Of a DNA stretch of 60,000 bases, positions 46,801-58,440 are shown in pieces; position 1 is the stretch's first letter, and every line of letters begins with the position of its first letter. The stretch covers positions 29,277,871-29,337,870 of the forward strand of contig NC_092676.1 in assembly GCF_964355755.1 (NCBI RefSeq), given 5' to 3'. Under the pieces are notes generated by a model. It was not told the origin of the DNA. It did no database searches and saw only the letters and a program-made list of their open reading frames with translations. The stretch is from Antedon mediterranea (taxonomy: Eukaryota; Echinodermata; Crinoidea; Comatulida; Antedonidae). Position numbers and translations under genes: made by a program.

Positions 46801-48540
46801 AAATCTCAAATAACCGATCTCTTCCGCCACATTTCATCCAGAGTAATTTAAGAAAGCCAGATTCATTTTCCTGAATGAGCAAGTCACAGTGCCTCTATTC
46901 ACCTCAAAAAGTTGTTTATACAATTTTAAAACAAGACTAATTGAAAATCGTTTGGTTATTGTTCCCCAATTTCAACAAAACAATGAAGTGCTGAAAGTAT
47001 CTGTTTTATTTTCGTTTGAGAGCATAATGCTCCGATGCATAATGTTTACTAGTTTAAATGCCCCTATAGTCTTAGCATGAAGGTCTCTTTTTAAAAAACA
47101 AGTAATAATACTGCACAACAACCTGTTCACAACAATGCCTAGGGTTTTTAACTGTTTCTAACAGATTGTCATAGGATAGGATTAAGTAGATTAAGTGAGT
47201 TCCTTTTCATCATTTTGAATGAGAAACAATGTGTGCTTTATCCATGTTTGATTAAGCTGGTTTTGTGTTTATCCAGTGAAGATACTAGCTAACAGAAACT
47301 CTTGCATTGCATTCAACTTTCTTTACTCAAATCAAGAGAGCTTGTTAGTTAGGTAAACAGTAATTAAAAAACATTTTTACACTTTTCAAACATTACTCAG
47401 GTGTCTTCAAATAAACTTTGATTCTTTTCAATGACTACTTTTAAATTTTTGTTCAAATCAGTTTGTGACAAATGGTACAGTATACATATTGATTTATTTA
47501 TAGCTGGTAATAATCACACCTTTTTCTACTCAAATATTTTCAGCGGTCAGACTAAATTGTGTAATTTTCTAAGCATAGCATACTTTATTAAGGTTCAGTA
47601 ATATCCAATGGTCAAAGTGTTGAACTAGCATGTCTTGAGAGAGCAACAGAAACCCATTTGTTGTAATTTATCAAGTTGTTAGTGTCAGCTTAGAATTCTC
47701 TGCCTCATTCATCATCATATATTTATTTGTTTGAGTCTTGTTTACGAAAAATGAGTTCCAAACCTAAGCACGCAGTGGGAGCTTATAACAATCAAAGTCT
47801 GTTAAGGCACCTAGTTTTTTTAACAATTTTCGTTCTGCCGGAAGATTGTGGGTGCTAATCAGGGTCAAATGTTAACAATTACATTTTATTCTTATTATAA
47901 TTTATACATAATAATTATGAACTATAATAATATGAGTTCAAAAAAACTTTGGAATTAAAACCTTAATGTATTTGTAATGCTTAATTACAGTTCTCAATTT
48001 CAAGATCAGTTGTAGAAATTAAGAAATAGGATTCTTTCCCACAGATTAAACCTTGATGTCTCCAGATACATTACCAATTGTTAACCATTCAAATCATTCT
48101 GTACAAATAGAATCAAAGACAGTGTATTATTCCTGATATAACAATACATTTTTGTGTAATAACACCGACTAAAGAACGTTTAATTTTGTTTCTTTTGAAG
48201 TGGGAAGATAAGGTCACGAAAGATCTCTCAGGTCAATCTGAGTGACATAATCAATCAACTGGTGATAATTAAAATCCTTCAAAGTACAAATCTCTTTTTT
48301 AAAATATTTTATATGGTATGCATTTCTTTAGAACTTGTTCTGTATTTGAAGTCATTACTCACACTTAACAGACCATGGCTGATCCAGTCATTTTATGAGG
48401 TAAAAAAACTTAACCAAAGGTAGTGATGTGGAAAAAGTTATTTTTTAAAGAACAAAAATACTTACAGTTGTTTGTGTCTGGTCTAATAAACACCTATTAT
48501 GTCACTTGTTATTAGAGGCAATTAATTATCTGTCTGTTTT

Positions 48541-48598
48541 GTAAAATAATGGAATTTAACGCGTTTTGTAAAATAATGGAATTTAACGCGTTTTGTAT
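48541..48598. repeat. 27-bp direct duplication
   Basis: GTAAAATAATGGAATTTAAC followed by GCGTTTT occurs twice, identical, in direct tandem. This is recent slippage or duplication. Confidence 0.92.
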
Positions 48599-49548
48599 TT
48601 TTAAATGAATACTGTGGGAATTTTATGCTCTATATCTACCTCTGTATGTAAGTAAAATTTGTTTGTGTGTTAAAGGTGTTATCCAATGTCCGGCGTTCAA
48701 ATCATACAAAAGTAAATATTTAACTTTGAAATAATTATAATACCTATAATTATTCTATTTTTCATTCAAACCTTTCACTTCATGAATTTTTCAATTTCAG
48801 TTATTACGAACTGAATCACTTTAAAAAATGAAAATAAAGATATTATCATCTAATTGTAATATAGTTAGAATGAAATCCTTGGAATTACATTTTTCATTTT
48901 TTTCAATCAAAAATCTGAAATAATGAATATTTTTCATAAGAAATCCTTGACTCTTGGTTGTACATACCTTGTATTCTTGGTTTTAATTAAGGCAAGTATC
49001 TGTACTACTCAAATATTTTGTGTGAATATACGTACATTTCCTTATCCTTCTATACATTTTTACACATGTCATATTTCAGTATTAAATATTTATGAAAAAC
49101 ATATTTCATGACTGCTATAAATCATATAACTATTTTGTTTTTAATAATTCAGTATTTAGCGCATTAAATGTTTTGAATAAAATTTATTTTAAAGAAAATT
49201 GAATTTATTAAAATTGATTAAATTTAAAGTAAAATTCACATGTACAGAAAAATAAATCAATTTTATATTTAAAAAAAACGTATTACTCTCAATTTAGGAA
49301 TATTTATGCAATGAATTAAAGTTAATAGTGAGCAAAATTCTGTCTGATATTTGTTTTATGCAAATGCAGATCATAGGGTACATACTTGAATAGAGTGATT
49401 TTTGTAGCTCCTTTGGGACTTGTGTCTGACCGGCATTTTACTGAGGCTTAGCCATTGCTTATGTTCTTTGAACCAAGACATGAGAGGTGATTTCAGCATT
49501 GTAATCCACATAAAAGCCAACTACTGTAACTTAGTTACTGAGCTTAGC

Positions 49549-49634
49549 AGTCTTCTTACTACCTTTGTTACGGATTTACAAGATAAATCTTGAATTTTAG
49601 TCTTCTTACTACCTTTGTTACGGATTTACAAGAA
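49549..49634. repeat. direct duplication, 50-bp period
   Basis: AGTCTTCTTACTACCTTTGT then TACGGATTTACAAGA occurs at 49,549 and 49,599, identical over about 35 bp, with a 15-bp AT-rich spacer. Confidence 0.92.
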
Positions 49635-52587
49635 AAACTTTTTCCATTTATTAGAAATACATTTATTCAGAGTTTCTGAATCTAATATTAAATAAAGCCA
49701 CAAACACTGATTGAGATTGAATAAAAAATTGGTAACGTTTAACATTTTTTGCAAAAAAAAACAGACATAAATTAAAAAAGACATAATTTAATGAATAAAT
49801 GGATTAGAAAAGATCTATCTATTTTATCCATGGATTAAAACAGATTAAACTACCAGTAGATTTATCAAACATATTTATTCATATCTTATCCTGTTCGAAT
49901 CTCCCTTTTTATCCCCACATAATACAAGCACCTCCCCTTCCTCTACAAACACATTAACCCCCAGATTTCCTGTCTACTGTCGTTCCTTACTGGCGACAGT
50001 TAAATCCTTATACGGATTATTATGCATATGGTTTGCAGTGATTTTGGTTGAAAAAGAACGTAACGCCACCTGCTAATGTTAAAGTAAAACAGTTGTTGTC
50101 TTATGACGTAGGCCTCACAACAGAACATTGTACTAACTGTGATATCCATCTTATGCACTTATGATCGATATTTGCTCTATATTAGAAATAAAATTGACAT
50201 TTTTTTATGGAAAATAAATCTAGTTTTTGTGAACTGTATAGTATAGTATCGTTTTTCAAGATATTTAAATTATAAAAATTCGCGATTCTAGATCCTATTC
50301 TAGCATCTCTAGCGTGAATCAGCATTGTCATTGTCACTGTTTTTTTGCCAAATATCAAATGTCTCAGCCCTTAGGAGGAATTACTATGTAGGCCTGATAA
50401 GTGTCCCCCTACTAAGCCTACTTAAACCAAGTGCAACTCAAAAGTTTCAAAAGAAAATGTGTATTTCAAGAGACCCTTGTTTAGTAATTCTATAAATATC
50501 ATTAAAAATCAATGGTTATCGTGTAGAACTAATCGGTTTTGATAGTTCATTAATATCTTATTACTTTTTAAAGTGTTGTTTACTGTTTGGTTGGCTCTAC
50601 GCCGTCCAAGTGGTCCAGTATGACAAGACCTAGACTAAACTAGATGACTGTGGCTTGGTGTTAAGTTCTATTGGGTTAGTTCCGACCCATTGAAGCATGG
50701 ACCCTGGGGTTTATTTCATTTGCTTCAACGGACAAAAAGGCTGGAGGAAGTCAACGTTCCAGCTTATGTTTCAAATTCACAATGCTTCATTATAAACACA
50801 AAACAAAATCAATAGATTAGTAATTAACATGTCTATGAATTATTTGTCAGTTTGCACAAATGATTTTCTACATTCAAACAGGCACACTTTTAAATACTGT
50901 ATCTCTCAAATGTCTCAATAGTAGGCATATACCCTTGTATTGGCATCCATTAAACTATGTAACAATGGCGTAAAGAATTTAGAAAAAATCTTGTCGCATA
51001 TCTTTTTTGTTTGTGAGCTTATAATACACAGATCAGTTTCGTCACAGAAATAAGTGTTTCAGAAATAACTTCACTTGACATGAACTCCCCAGAGGAAAAC
51101 GTTTTAACAGATTTCATGTCGGGGATGTTTTCAAGATTTTATTACAGAAATGTTAGACAGTATAAAAATATGTTGACTTAACACATAAAATAATTGGACT
51201 TTAATTTTGCGTCACGCTATATTAAAAATCATTCTGTGATAAGCCTACATGTTGTTAGGTAACAAGTTTTCTTTTTGAGTGTGAATGTAATGTTATTACT
51301 AACTGCGTACAGATTTCTGTAGTCACCCGTGAAATAAGGGATGGTTATTGCCCCTTACAAGCCCCTAGGGGGAAAGAATAACATCTTCTTAACAATGGTA
51401 ACTAAGTAAGTACTCAAGTAGCTGGTATTAAATGTGTCTGCTCTTAATGATTACAATGTGCTGTGAGTGAGTGAGGTAGTTATTTAATACAGAAGAATTT
51501 ATTGTTTCATATTCTGAATTGTCTGTCTATGAACAGTGTGCTATAAATAACTAAGTATTTTTAAACAAATGGTGTAGGCAATTGTATCATTACGTGATAC
51601 TCTACTTTATGTATAGTTTTTTTAGATTTTTGTCAATATTAGATGGTTTAAACTGAATTTTATATGATGATGATGGTTTATGGGGAGGCCCCCACCTGAG
51701 GGCATATTTCATGGATTATACCATTTTTGCAAAAGGCTGTTCAATGAGAATTTCTACTTTTCGAGTTATATCTCGCTCTTCAAGGAGAAAGGGCTATTTT
51801 TGGTTTATCCAGGTAAGCTAGTACTCGTAGACTACCTATTTTGGACGTCAGTGACATGAACATCACATCATACCTTAGAAACCTGTTAATGTATTAGTGA
51901 ATACATTCAATTGATGCATAATTTAAAAGGGTAGCATACTTTAGGAGAGGGATTTCACAATGATACTCTATTGCTATTATTCTCTTTTACTTGCTTCCAG
52001 TCAATATTACTGTTTTGCCCACCAATCAATATTGCCCTGCATAAAGTCAAATGTATCATCAGGTGTAGCACAATGGGGCAAAGAAAAGGCAATATAGGGT
52101 AACTATAATTACCCCTGAACACAAAATATTCAACCCTCATAATATTGATCTGTTGTTCTACCAAAACAATAAAAGGCTAAATAAACGGTGGAAGGTATGT
52201 GGTGATGAAATGTTTGTATTGTCCCTCTTTTGATTATACTTTCATGCGTGTTAGACCGATAAAATGCTAATATCATTATCTTGACTGACAGGCCCATTAT
52301 AAACATTTCTGCAGCTCAACAATAACCCAAATGCGTCATTCATAACTATCACAAATCTATTTTTTTATCGTTTGTCTCTTTCAGTTTATATTTCATTAAC
52401 TACTCCACCCATTTTTTTTTTCATCAAAAAGCTTGGGTGATAAATTGTCTTTGTTTGTGATGAATGCACGCATGAACAATTCAACATCCCTGGAGTGAGT
52501 CATTTTTTACATATGTAAATTAATTTTATTGAAATCAATTTATGCATTTGATTGGCAAATGATGTGTTGTACAATTATAAACCTAGT

Positions 52588-52875
52588 GATATTAATTACC
52601 TTTACAATGATCATGCACATAAAATGATTTTATGATTACACCCATTTTGTGCCTAGGTACCTGGATAAACCAACATTAGCCTTTCTCCTCAAAGTAAGAG
52701 AGCAATATATGAAGATAACACCCAAATGATATTAATTGCTTTTACAATGATCATGCACATAAAAGGATTTTATGATTACACCCATTTTGTGCCGTGCTTA
52801 GGTACCGGGATAAACCAACTATAGCTATTCTCCTCGAAGTAAGAGAGCAATATGTATAATAACACCCAGATATAT
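52588..52875. repeat. 140-bp tandem duplication
   Basis: Two copies begin GATATTAATT(A/G)C(C/T)TTTAC at 52,588 and 52,728. Both contain CAATGATCATGCACATAAAA, CCCATTTTGTGCC and AAGTAAGAGAGCAATAT. A third partial start (ATATTAATTGGC) follows. Divergence is modest, with one small insertion (GTGCT). Confidence 0.92.
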
Positions 52876-55800
52876 ATTAATTGGCATTAAACTATTTGTT
52901 TGAGATCGCCAACAATTTATCAACATACTTCAACATAACATACAAGCACCAGTGATCAATACAGATGAATGGACAGTTATGAATTCCTATCTGTTGACTA
53001 TCATTGTTTGAACTCAATAACTGGATGGTAATTATAACACTGCTAGTGACAATTTATCATTTTAAAATTGTTCATTGCTGAGTACCCATGATTGACAGAG
53101 TGTTAAAAATACCACGATTGATTTTTAATTTATGAACTGTGCAAAGCTAGTTCGATTGTAACAGTTCGATTGATTGTGATAATAAAGTAACAAATTATTA
53201 AATTTATTGGTAACTCTTTGTAAGATGGTTTTGTTACAGTATTAAGTAACTTTGCGTTTAGCGTGTTATTGGTGAAATTAATTTGGTTTTGTTGTTGACG
53301 TTTAATCAATTTGTTGGAAGAAGTCAAATGGCTGTAGATTATTGTATTTCTATGATATTGGGTTGCAGTGCGTTAGTGTTTACCCATGCTTCCTGCTATT
53401 GTATTACATCATGAGGTTGTGGATGATGAATGTTTGAGATGTGTTAAAAAAAACAAAAAGTAATTATAATGTGTTTTACTAATTTTTTATAAGTAAATTT
53501 GATTACTGTAATATTAGTTGATTATAATTTCATAAATATTTGTTAATATTCAGGAATATAATAATTGCAATTTTAAATTACAAATTTATTTAGATAATAA
53601 ATAAAACATGACGATGTGAGCTAATCAAGAAATAGTTTTAAATATAAATTAAGCGTTTAATAAACAGAATTTACCCATTGAATACTAATGCAGTAGGTTC
53701 ATAACTTTGTTAATTGAAACTCAAATGATCATAATAAAACCTGGTTTTTGGCTTATCATCACGTTCGTGGCATCCATCACCAATCTCCTTAAGAGTTAGC
53801 TAAGAATAATCAATCGTAAAGCCCCGCGGCTAGACCATCGACCGTTAAACGCATGAATTGAACGATGTTATTGAAAAGGCAAAACTACTGTAGAGAGAGA
53901 AGACATTCCCAGAAATATAACAACCATTTAATATATAGTTTATACAGTTTCACTTGTATTTCAATTGCCATTTAGCCATAAATCTATGTTTTTCTATTTT
54001 TAAATTGTTCATTTATTGTTGATTAAAAAGCAAGGCCAATAAAATAATGTTGATCGCGTTTTATGCATTAAAGAACAAATAATGATAATTAAATAATAAA
54101 TATTGTGGTATATTAAATGTATACATTACATGTTAGTCTGTGCATGTCATTTAAATTTAAATTAGTATGACTAAATATAACACATTTATTATTCAATTTT
54201 ATCATAAAATATAAATTATTTTATTGAATTCGGATTGAAATTGCATTGTTTATTATTATTAAGCAAAAATAAATTATTTTCAACTAAAGTTTGGTGGGAA
54301 AAAACTAAACTATAATATTAGTCTATTGTAATTATACAGATAAAATCAAAATTATTTTACTATGGATTCTTTCTAATTATTCAATGAAATGAAAATTGCT
54401 GATTTTGCCTGTCATAAGTTATGACAAGTATATCACGAGAATATTTGTTCATTTGAAAGTAGAATCAACATATAAAAGATACACTATCATTACAATCACG
54501 TTTTATTCATCCGTGTTTGCCAACACCGCTCCACAGTCATCAAGTACCTGTTGTTTAGTTCCAGCACGATTTATTTATCTAGAATTGACGTTACAAATAA
54601 ACAAAGGCAGGGCACAAGAGGAGTTGTCTGTCAAGGCGACATCAGTTGGCTCCCGGTGGGATTTGTTTATATACCTTACAACAATACAATACCCGTCTTC
54701 AGTTTCAAATATCCTCGCGTAATACACCGATTTAATACTAAACTTGTTAGGGTTTCATTACCGATCAATTAGAAGTAATCGTCAAATAACTACCGCCAAT
54801 GAACTACCTGTAAACATGCGCGTTATTATAAAAGAGATGTAATTACAACCGATACCAACGTGAAGGTTTTACTATAACATTTGTGTCTACAAAATCCTTG
54901 TACTTTAATCTACTTGAAATGCTATATTGGAATAGTTCAATTAATTTGATAAACTTAAAAAGTAAAAGTGTTGAAACTTAACTTAATCTTTGGATTAAGC
55001 ACTCACAAGTTCAATTGGGTCGTTTATCAACGATTTAATGATGGAACAACGATGTTTCAATCGCTGATATGATTAAACGCTTTTACGCTGGAATGTAGCA
55101 AAAAATCTAAGGATTTAGTTATAGCTTGAGGAAAATATGACAATTCAACTTGTCATCGAAAGATTGCTGAATATTTGGTGGCTTTTTATCGAATTTACAG
55201 TGATTTAGTTTAACTAGCGACATTTACAGCTGTTGGTATAGTTTTCCTGTGTGAAAATAATAAATGAAAAATAACTCAACACTTTTTAATGATATCTCAG
55301 TCATGTACTTTGATATCTCAGTCAGTCATGTACTTTTTATATTTCAACATAACCGGCTGCTTGAATTTTTTTTTTAAAGCAACTATTTTTTTAAATTCAA
55401 CAAATGATCAGAGTTTAATTTATTTTAAAATGAAGAATATCGTTTGCATGTTTTGAACAACACAAGTTGTCTGAGAACAGTCTGTAATATCTGTCAATTG
55501 TCATATTAAAGCGATTTTAATTTCATTTTAATCATTAATAATATCAGTCAAGGTCATGTCGTTTAAAAACGAGGAAATGAAATACAGATACGGCATGACT
55601 GTGGTCGAACAATTAGAATTGGGGCGTAAGCGTATTTCCTTGCGTGTTAGTGGAATCTTGAACCGCACCGTGTTCTGCATCAACAATTTAATAACATAAA
55701 ATACTGCACACAAACAGTATCTTGTGGTTGTTTAAAAACTATAAACGTGTTAGCGTGTAGTAGAATCTTGAAAATACTGTAAAAAAATAGAATCTTTTCT

Positions 55801-56102
55801 AAAATATAAACGTTTTAAATTGTACTGCATAACAAAACTAGCTGTACTCATCTTCTTTGGAAGCAACCCAGTCCACAATCAAGGTTACCCTCCATGTAGA
55901 TGATAATAGCCTAAAGGTAGATATCTATCGCAAGCCCAAACACAATAAAATGGCCGCCGCAGTGTGTGATAATACTGTAAGCGTTATAATTAGGGTCGCT
56001 CACAGCATGTCAGTTTAGATATCAAGGTAAAGGTAATAATTTTACCAATAAAAACCAATAATAAAACCAATAATTTTAAAAACTTTCAACAATATTTATA
56101 AA
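52876..56102. other. non-coding stretch with a GC-raised block
   Basis: Mostly AT-rich. The block at about 54,480-54,760 has higher complexity and two overlapping open frames, neither with a recognised family. A short reverse-transcriptase-like remnant lies at 55,862-55,950. Confidence 0.5.
55862..55950 (+). pseudogene. possible reverse-transcriptase fragment (Penelope-like?)
   Basis: The plus frame reads EATQSTIKVTLHVDDNSLKV then DIYRKPKHNK. The D-x-YRKP-x-H pattern resembles the YRKPTHT segment common in Penelope-like and related retroelement RTs. Only about 30 residues are seen, bounded by a stop upstream and no further match downstream. It would be a dead remnant; chance resemblance is not excluded. 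Confidence 0.3.
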
Positions 56103-56128
56103 AGTACAGTAGAATCACAACATTGCTT

Positions 56129-56338
56129 TTGTGATGTGCCCATATATGGACATGATGATGTCATATCACTACCATATTTGGGCATATCACTACCATATTT
56201 AACCATATCACTACCATATTTAACCATATTACTGCCATATTTGGGCATATCACTACCATATTTGGGCGTATCACTACCATCTTTGGGCACATCACACTTT
56301 TTTTGTCAAACTAGTTTGATAGTGTAGACAGAGCTTTA
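56129..56338 (+). mobile_element. MITE-like element A, copy 6, expanded core
   Basis: The left terminal repeat is largely lost. The core GTGATGTGCCCATATATGG is followed by about six 21-bp units (ATATCACTACCATATTTGGG-C), then TTTTGTCAAACTAGTTTGAT and AGTGTAGACAGAGCTTTA. Because 21 is a multiple of three, both strands stay open, giving heptapeptide-like frames (for example KYGSDMP on the minus strand). These are repeat artefacts, not genes. Confidence 0.9.
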
Positions 56339-57340
56339 AGTTGGCGCTATTTATATTACCACTATTACAACATAAACTTGATTTTATTGCTAAATATTGA
56401 ATCATTGCGATTGCACAAAACACAATGACAATAGTAGATTGTTATTCTTATTTTAAGGACATTTTTTTGGCAATAATTTTTTTATATAAAAATCTAATAA
56501 TATTGATTCTTTAAAAAGCAGTCACGATAGAAAAACAAAAACATTGTGTAAAATGATATTTTGAATTATTGACATTTTATTCAAAGTTCTATAAATAAAT
56601 TTGCATTATTTTTCTGAATGTTTACAGTAAAAATATTTAGAAATAAAGTTAAATTGGATCGATATTTTTGTCTCAAATGTTTAATAATAGATCTGTTTTG
56701 AAAAGCTAATTAACAATATTTTAATGGATTTCATTGCAATTTCAAAACTTTGCATTTTATTAAATCTATTAAGTAAAGGTGTATTTGAAAACCAGGTGTT
56801 TTATAAATTACTTTCCATGGTTGATTTAACCGATTTTACCTCTTTATTTTATATTATTATAAATGTTGGTCCTTTTTAAGAATCACTTTTGGACTATTCT
56901 TTTACAATTTAAATTTAAGATAAATTGTCAGTTATACTAGTTTTAAACATGTCTTTAAAACTATTATATATTCATGAGAATTCTGTTAATTTTTCTGGTG
57001 TCTGTACTTAAGAGAACCTACCTGGTGTGCTCCATATCTTAACACATTACCTGTTTAAGAATACAATCATAATTGAATTAAACATAACAAATTATCAGAT
57101 TTAAGATAATTTAATAGTATGTGTTCCATTCTATTGATTGCTAAAACTAGGGCATGTCACAACGGAAAACATTTGTCAAATGTAGAAATGTAATATCTAC
57201 AAAATACCTTAAAGTGATGATTATTATTTGCATTGTACAGTATTTTCCGCATAAATATTATTTTATTCTTGATGCTTTTGTATATAACCTTCCTGTCGTA
57301 AAATACTGCATTAAACAAAGTACTTAAGTTCAAAGCCTGT
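56339..57340. other. non-coding stretch
   Basis: AT-rich sequence with no repeat, exon or RNA gene that I can recognise. Confidence 0.6.
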
Positions 57341-58440
57341 CGGACTAGTGGAATCGTTGTAGGACTAGCGGAATCATTGTAGGACTAGCATAACCGTTGT
57401 AGGACTAGGGGTATTGTTGTAGGACTAGCGGAATCATTGTAGGACTAGGGGTATCGTTGTAGGACTAGCGGAATCATTGTAGGACTAGCATAACCGTTGT
57501 AGGACTAGGGGTATCGTTGTAGGACTAGCGGAATCATTGTAGGACTAGCATAACCGTTGTAGGACTAGGGGTATCGTTGTAGGACTAGCGGAATCATTGT
57601 AGGACTAGCATAACCGTTGTAGGACTAGGGGTATCGTTGTAGGACTAGCGGAATCATTGTAGGACTAGCATAACCGTTGTAGGACTAGGGGTATCGTTGT
57701 AGGACTAGCGGAATCATTGTAGGACTAGCATAACCGTTGTAGGACTAGCGGAATCGTTGTAGGACTAGCATAACCGTTGTAGGACTAGGGGTATCGTTGT
57801 AGGACTAGCGGAATCATTGTAGGACTAGCATAACCGTTGTAGGACTAGGGGTATCGTTGTAGGACTAGCGGAATCGTTGTAGGACTAGCGGAATCGTTGT
57901 AGGACTAGGGGTATCGTTGTAGGACTAGCGGAATCATTGTAGGACTAGCATAACCGTTGTAGGACTAGGGGTATCGTTGTAGGACTAGCGGAATCATTGT
58001 AGGACTAGCATAACCATTGTAGGACTAGGGGTATCGTTGTAGGACTAGCGGAATCATTGTAGGACTAGCATAACCGTTGTAGGACTAGGGGTATCGTTGT
58101 AGGACTAGCGGAATCATTGTAGGACTAGCATAACCGTTGTAGGACTAGGGGTATCGTTGTAGGACTAGCGGAATCATTGTAGGACTAGCATAACCGTTGT
58201 AGGACTAGGGGTATCGTTGTAGGACTAGCGGAATCGTTGTAGGACTAGCATAACCGTTGTAGGACTAGGGGTATCGTTGTAGGACTAGCGGAATCATTGT
58301 AGGACTAGCATAACCGTTGTAGGACTAGGGGTATCGTTGTAGGACTAGCGGAATCGTTGTAGGACTAGCGGAATCGTTGTAGGACTAGGGGTATCGTTTT
58401 AAGACTGGCGTAATTGTTGTAGGACTAGCGGAATCGTTGT
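57341..58440. repeat. minisatellite: fifty-five 20-bp units with trimeric higher-order structure
   Basis: The unit is AGGACTAGxx plus a variable 10-mer. Three types recur: GCGGAATCATTGT (A), GCATAACCGTTGT (B) and GGGGTATCGTTGT (C), each preceded by AGGACTA. For most of its length they cycle A-B-C with a 60-bp period. Exactly 1,100 bp holds 55 units, with no insertion or deletion. Breaks in the cycle occur near 57,741, 57,881, 58,221 and 58,361. The first unit and the one at 58,401 are the most diverged. All frames carry stops, so it is non-coding. Confidence 0.97.

Larger units (their letters stand above)
43898..52587. other. non-coding stretch
   Basis: AT-rich sequence with no exon recognised. 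It includes a 27-bp duplication (48,541-48,594), a 50-bp-period duplication (49,549-49,634) and a higher-complexity, low-repeat block at about 49,900-50,110. Otherwise nothing is seen. Confidence 0.6.

Noticed and set aside
54396-54772. Two overlapping open frames of 108 and 73 codons
   Set aside because: They are in different frames over the same DNA, with no family signature. I kept the region only as a composition finding.
56096-56327. Open frames on both strands with a repeated KYGSDMP-like heptapeptide
   Set aside because: They come from the 21-bp core repeat of a MITE-like element; the repeat length being a multiple of three keeps both strands open.
57341-58440. CRISPR-like array because of its regular repeats
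   Set aside because: Units are contiguous with no unique spacers, in a eukaryotic intron or intergenic context. It is a minisatellite.
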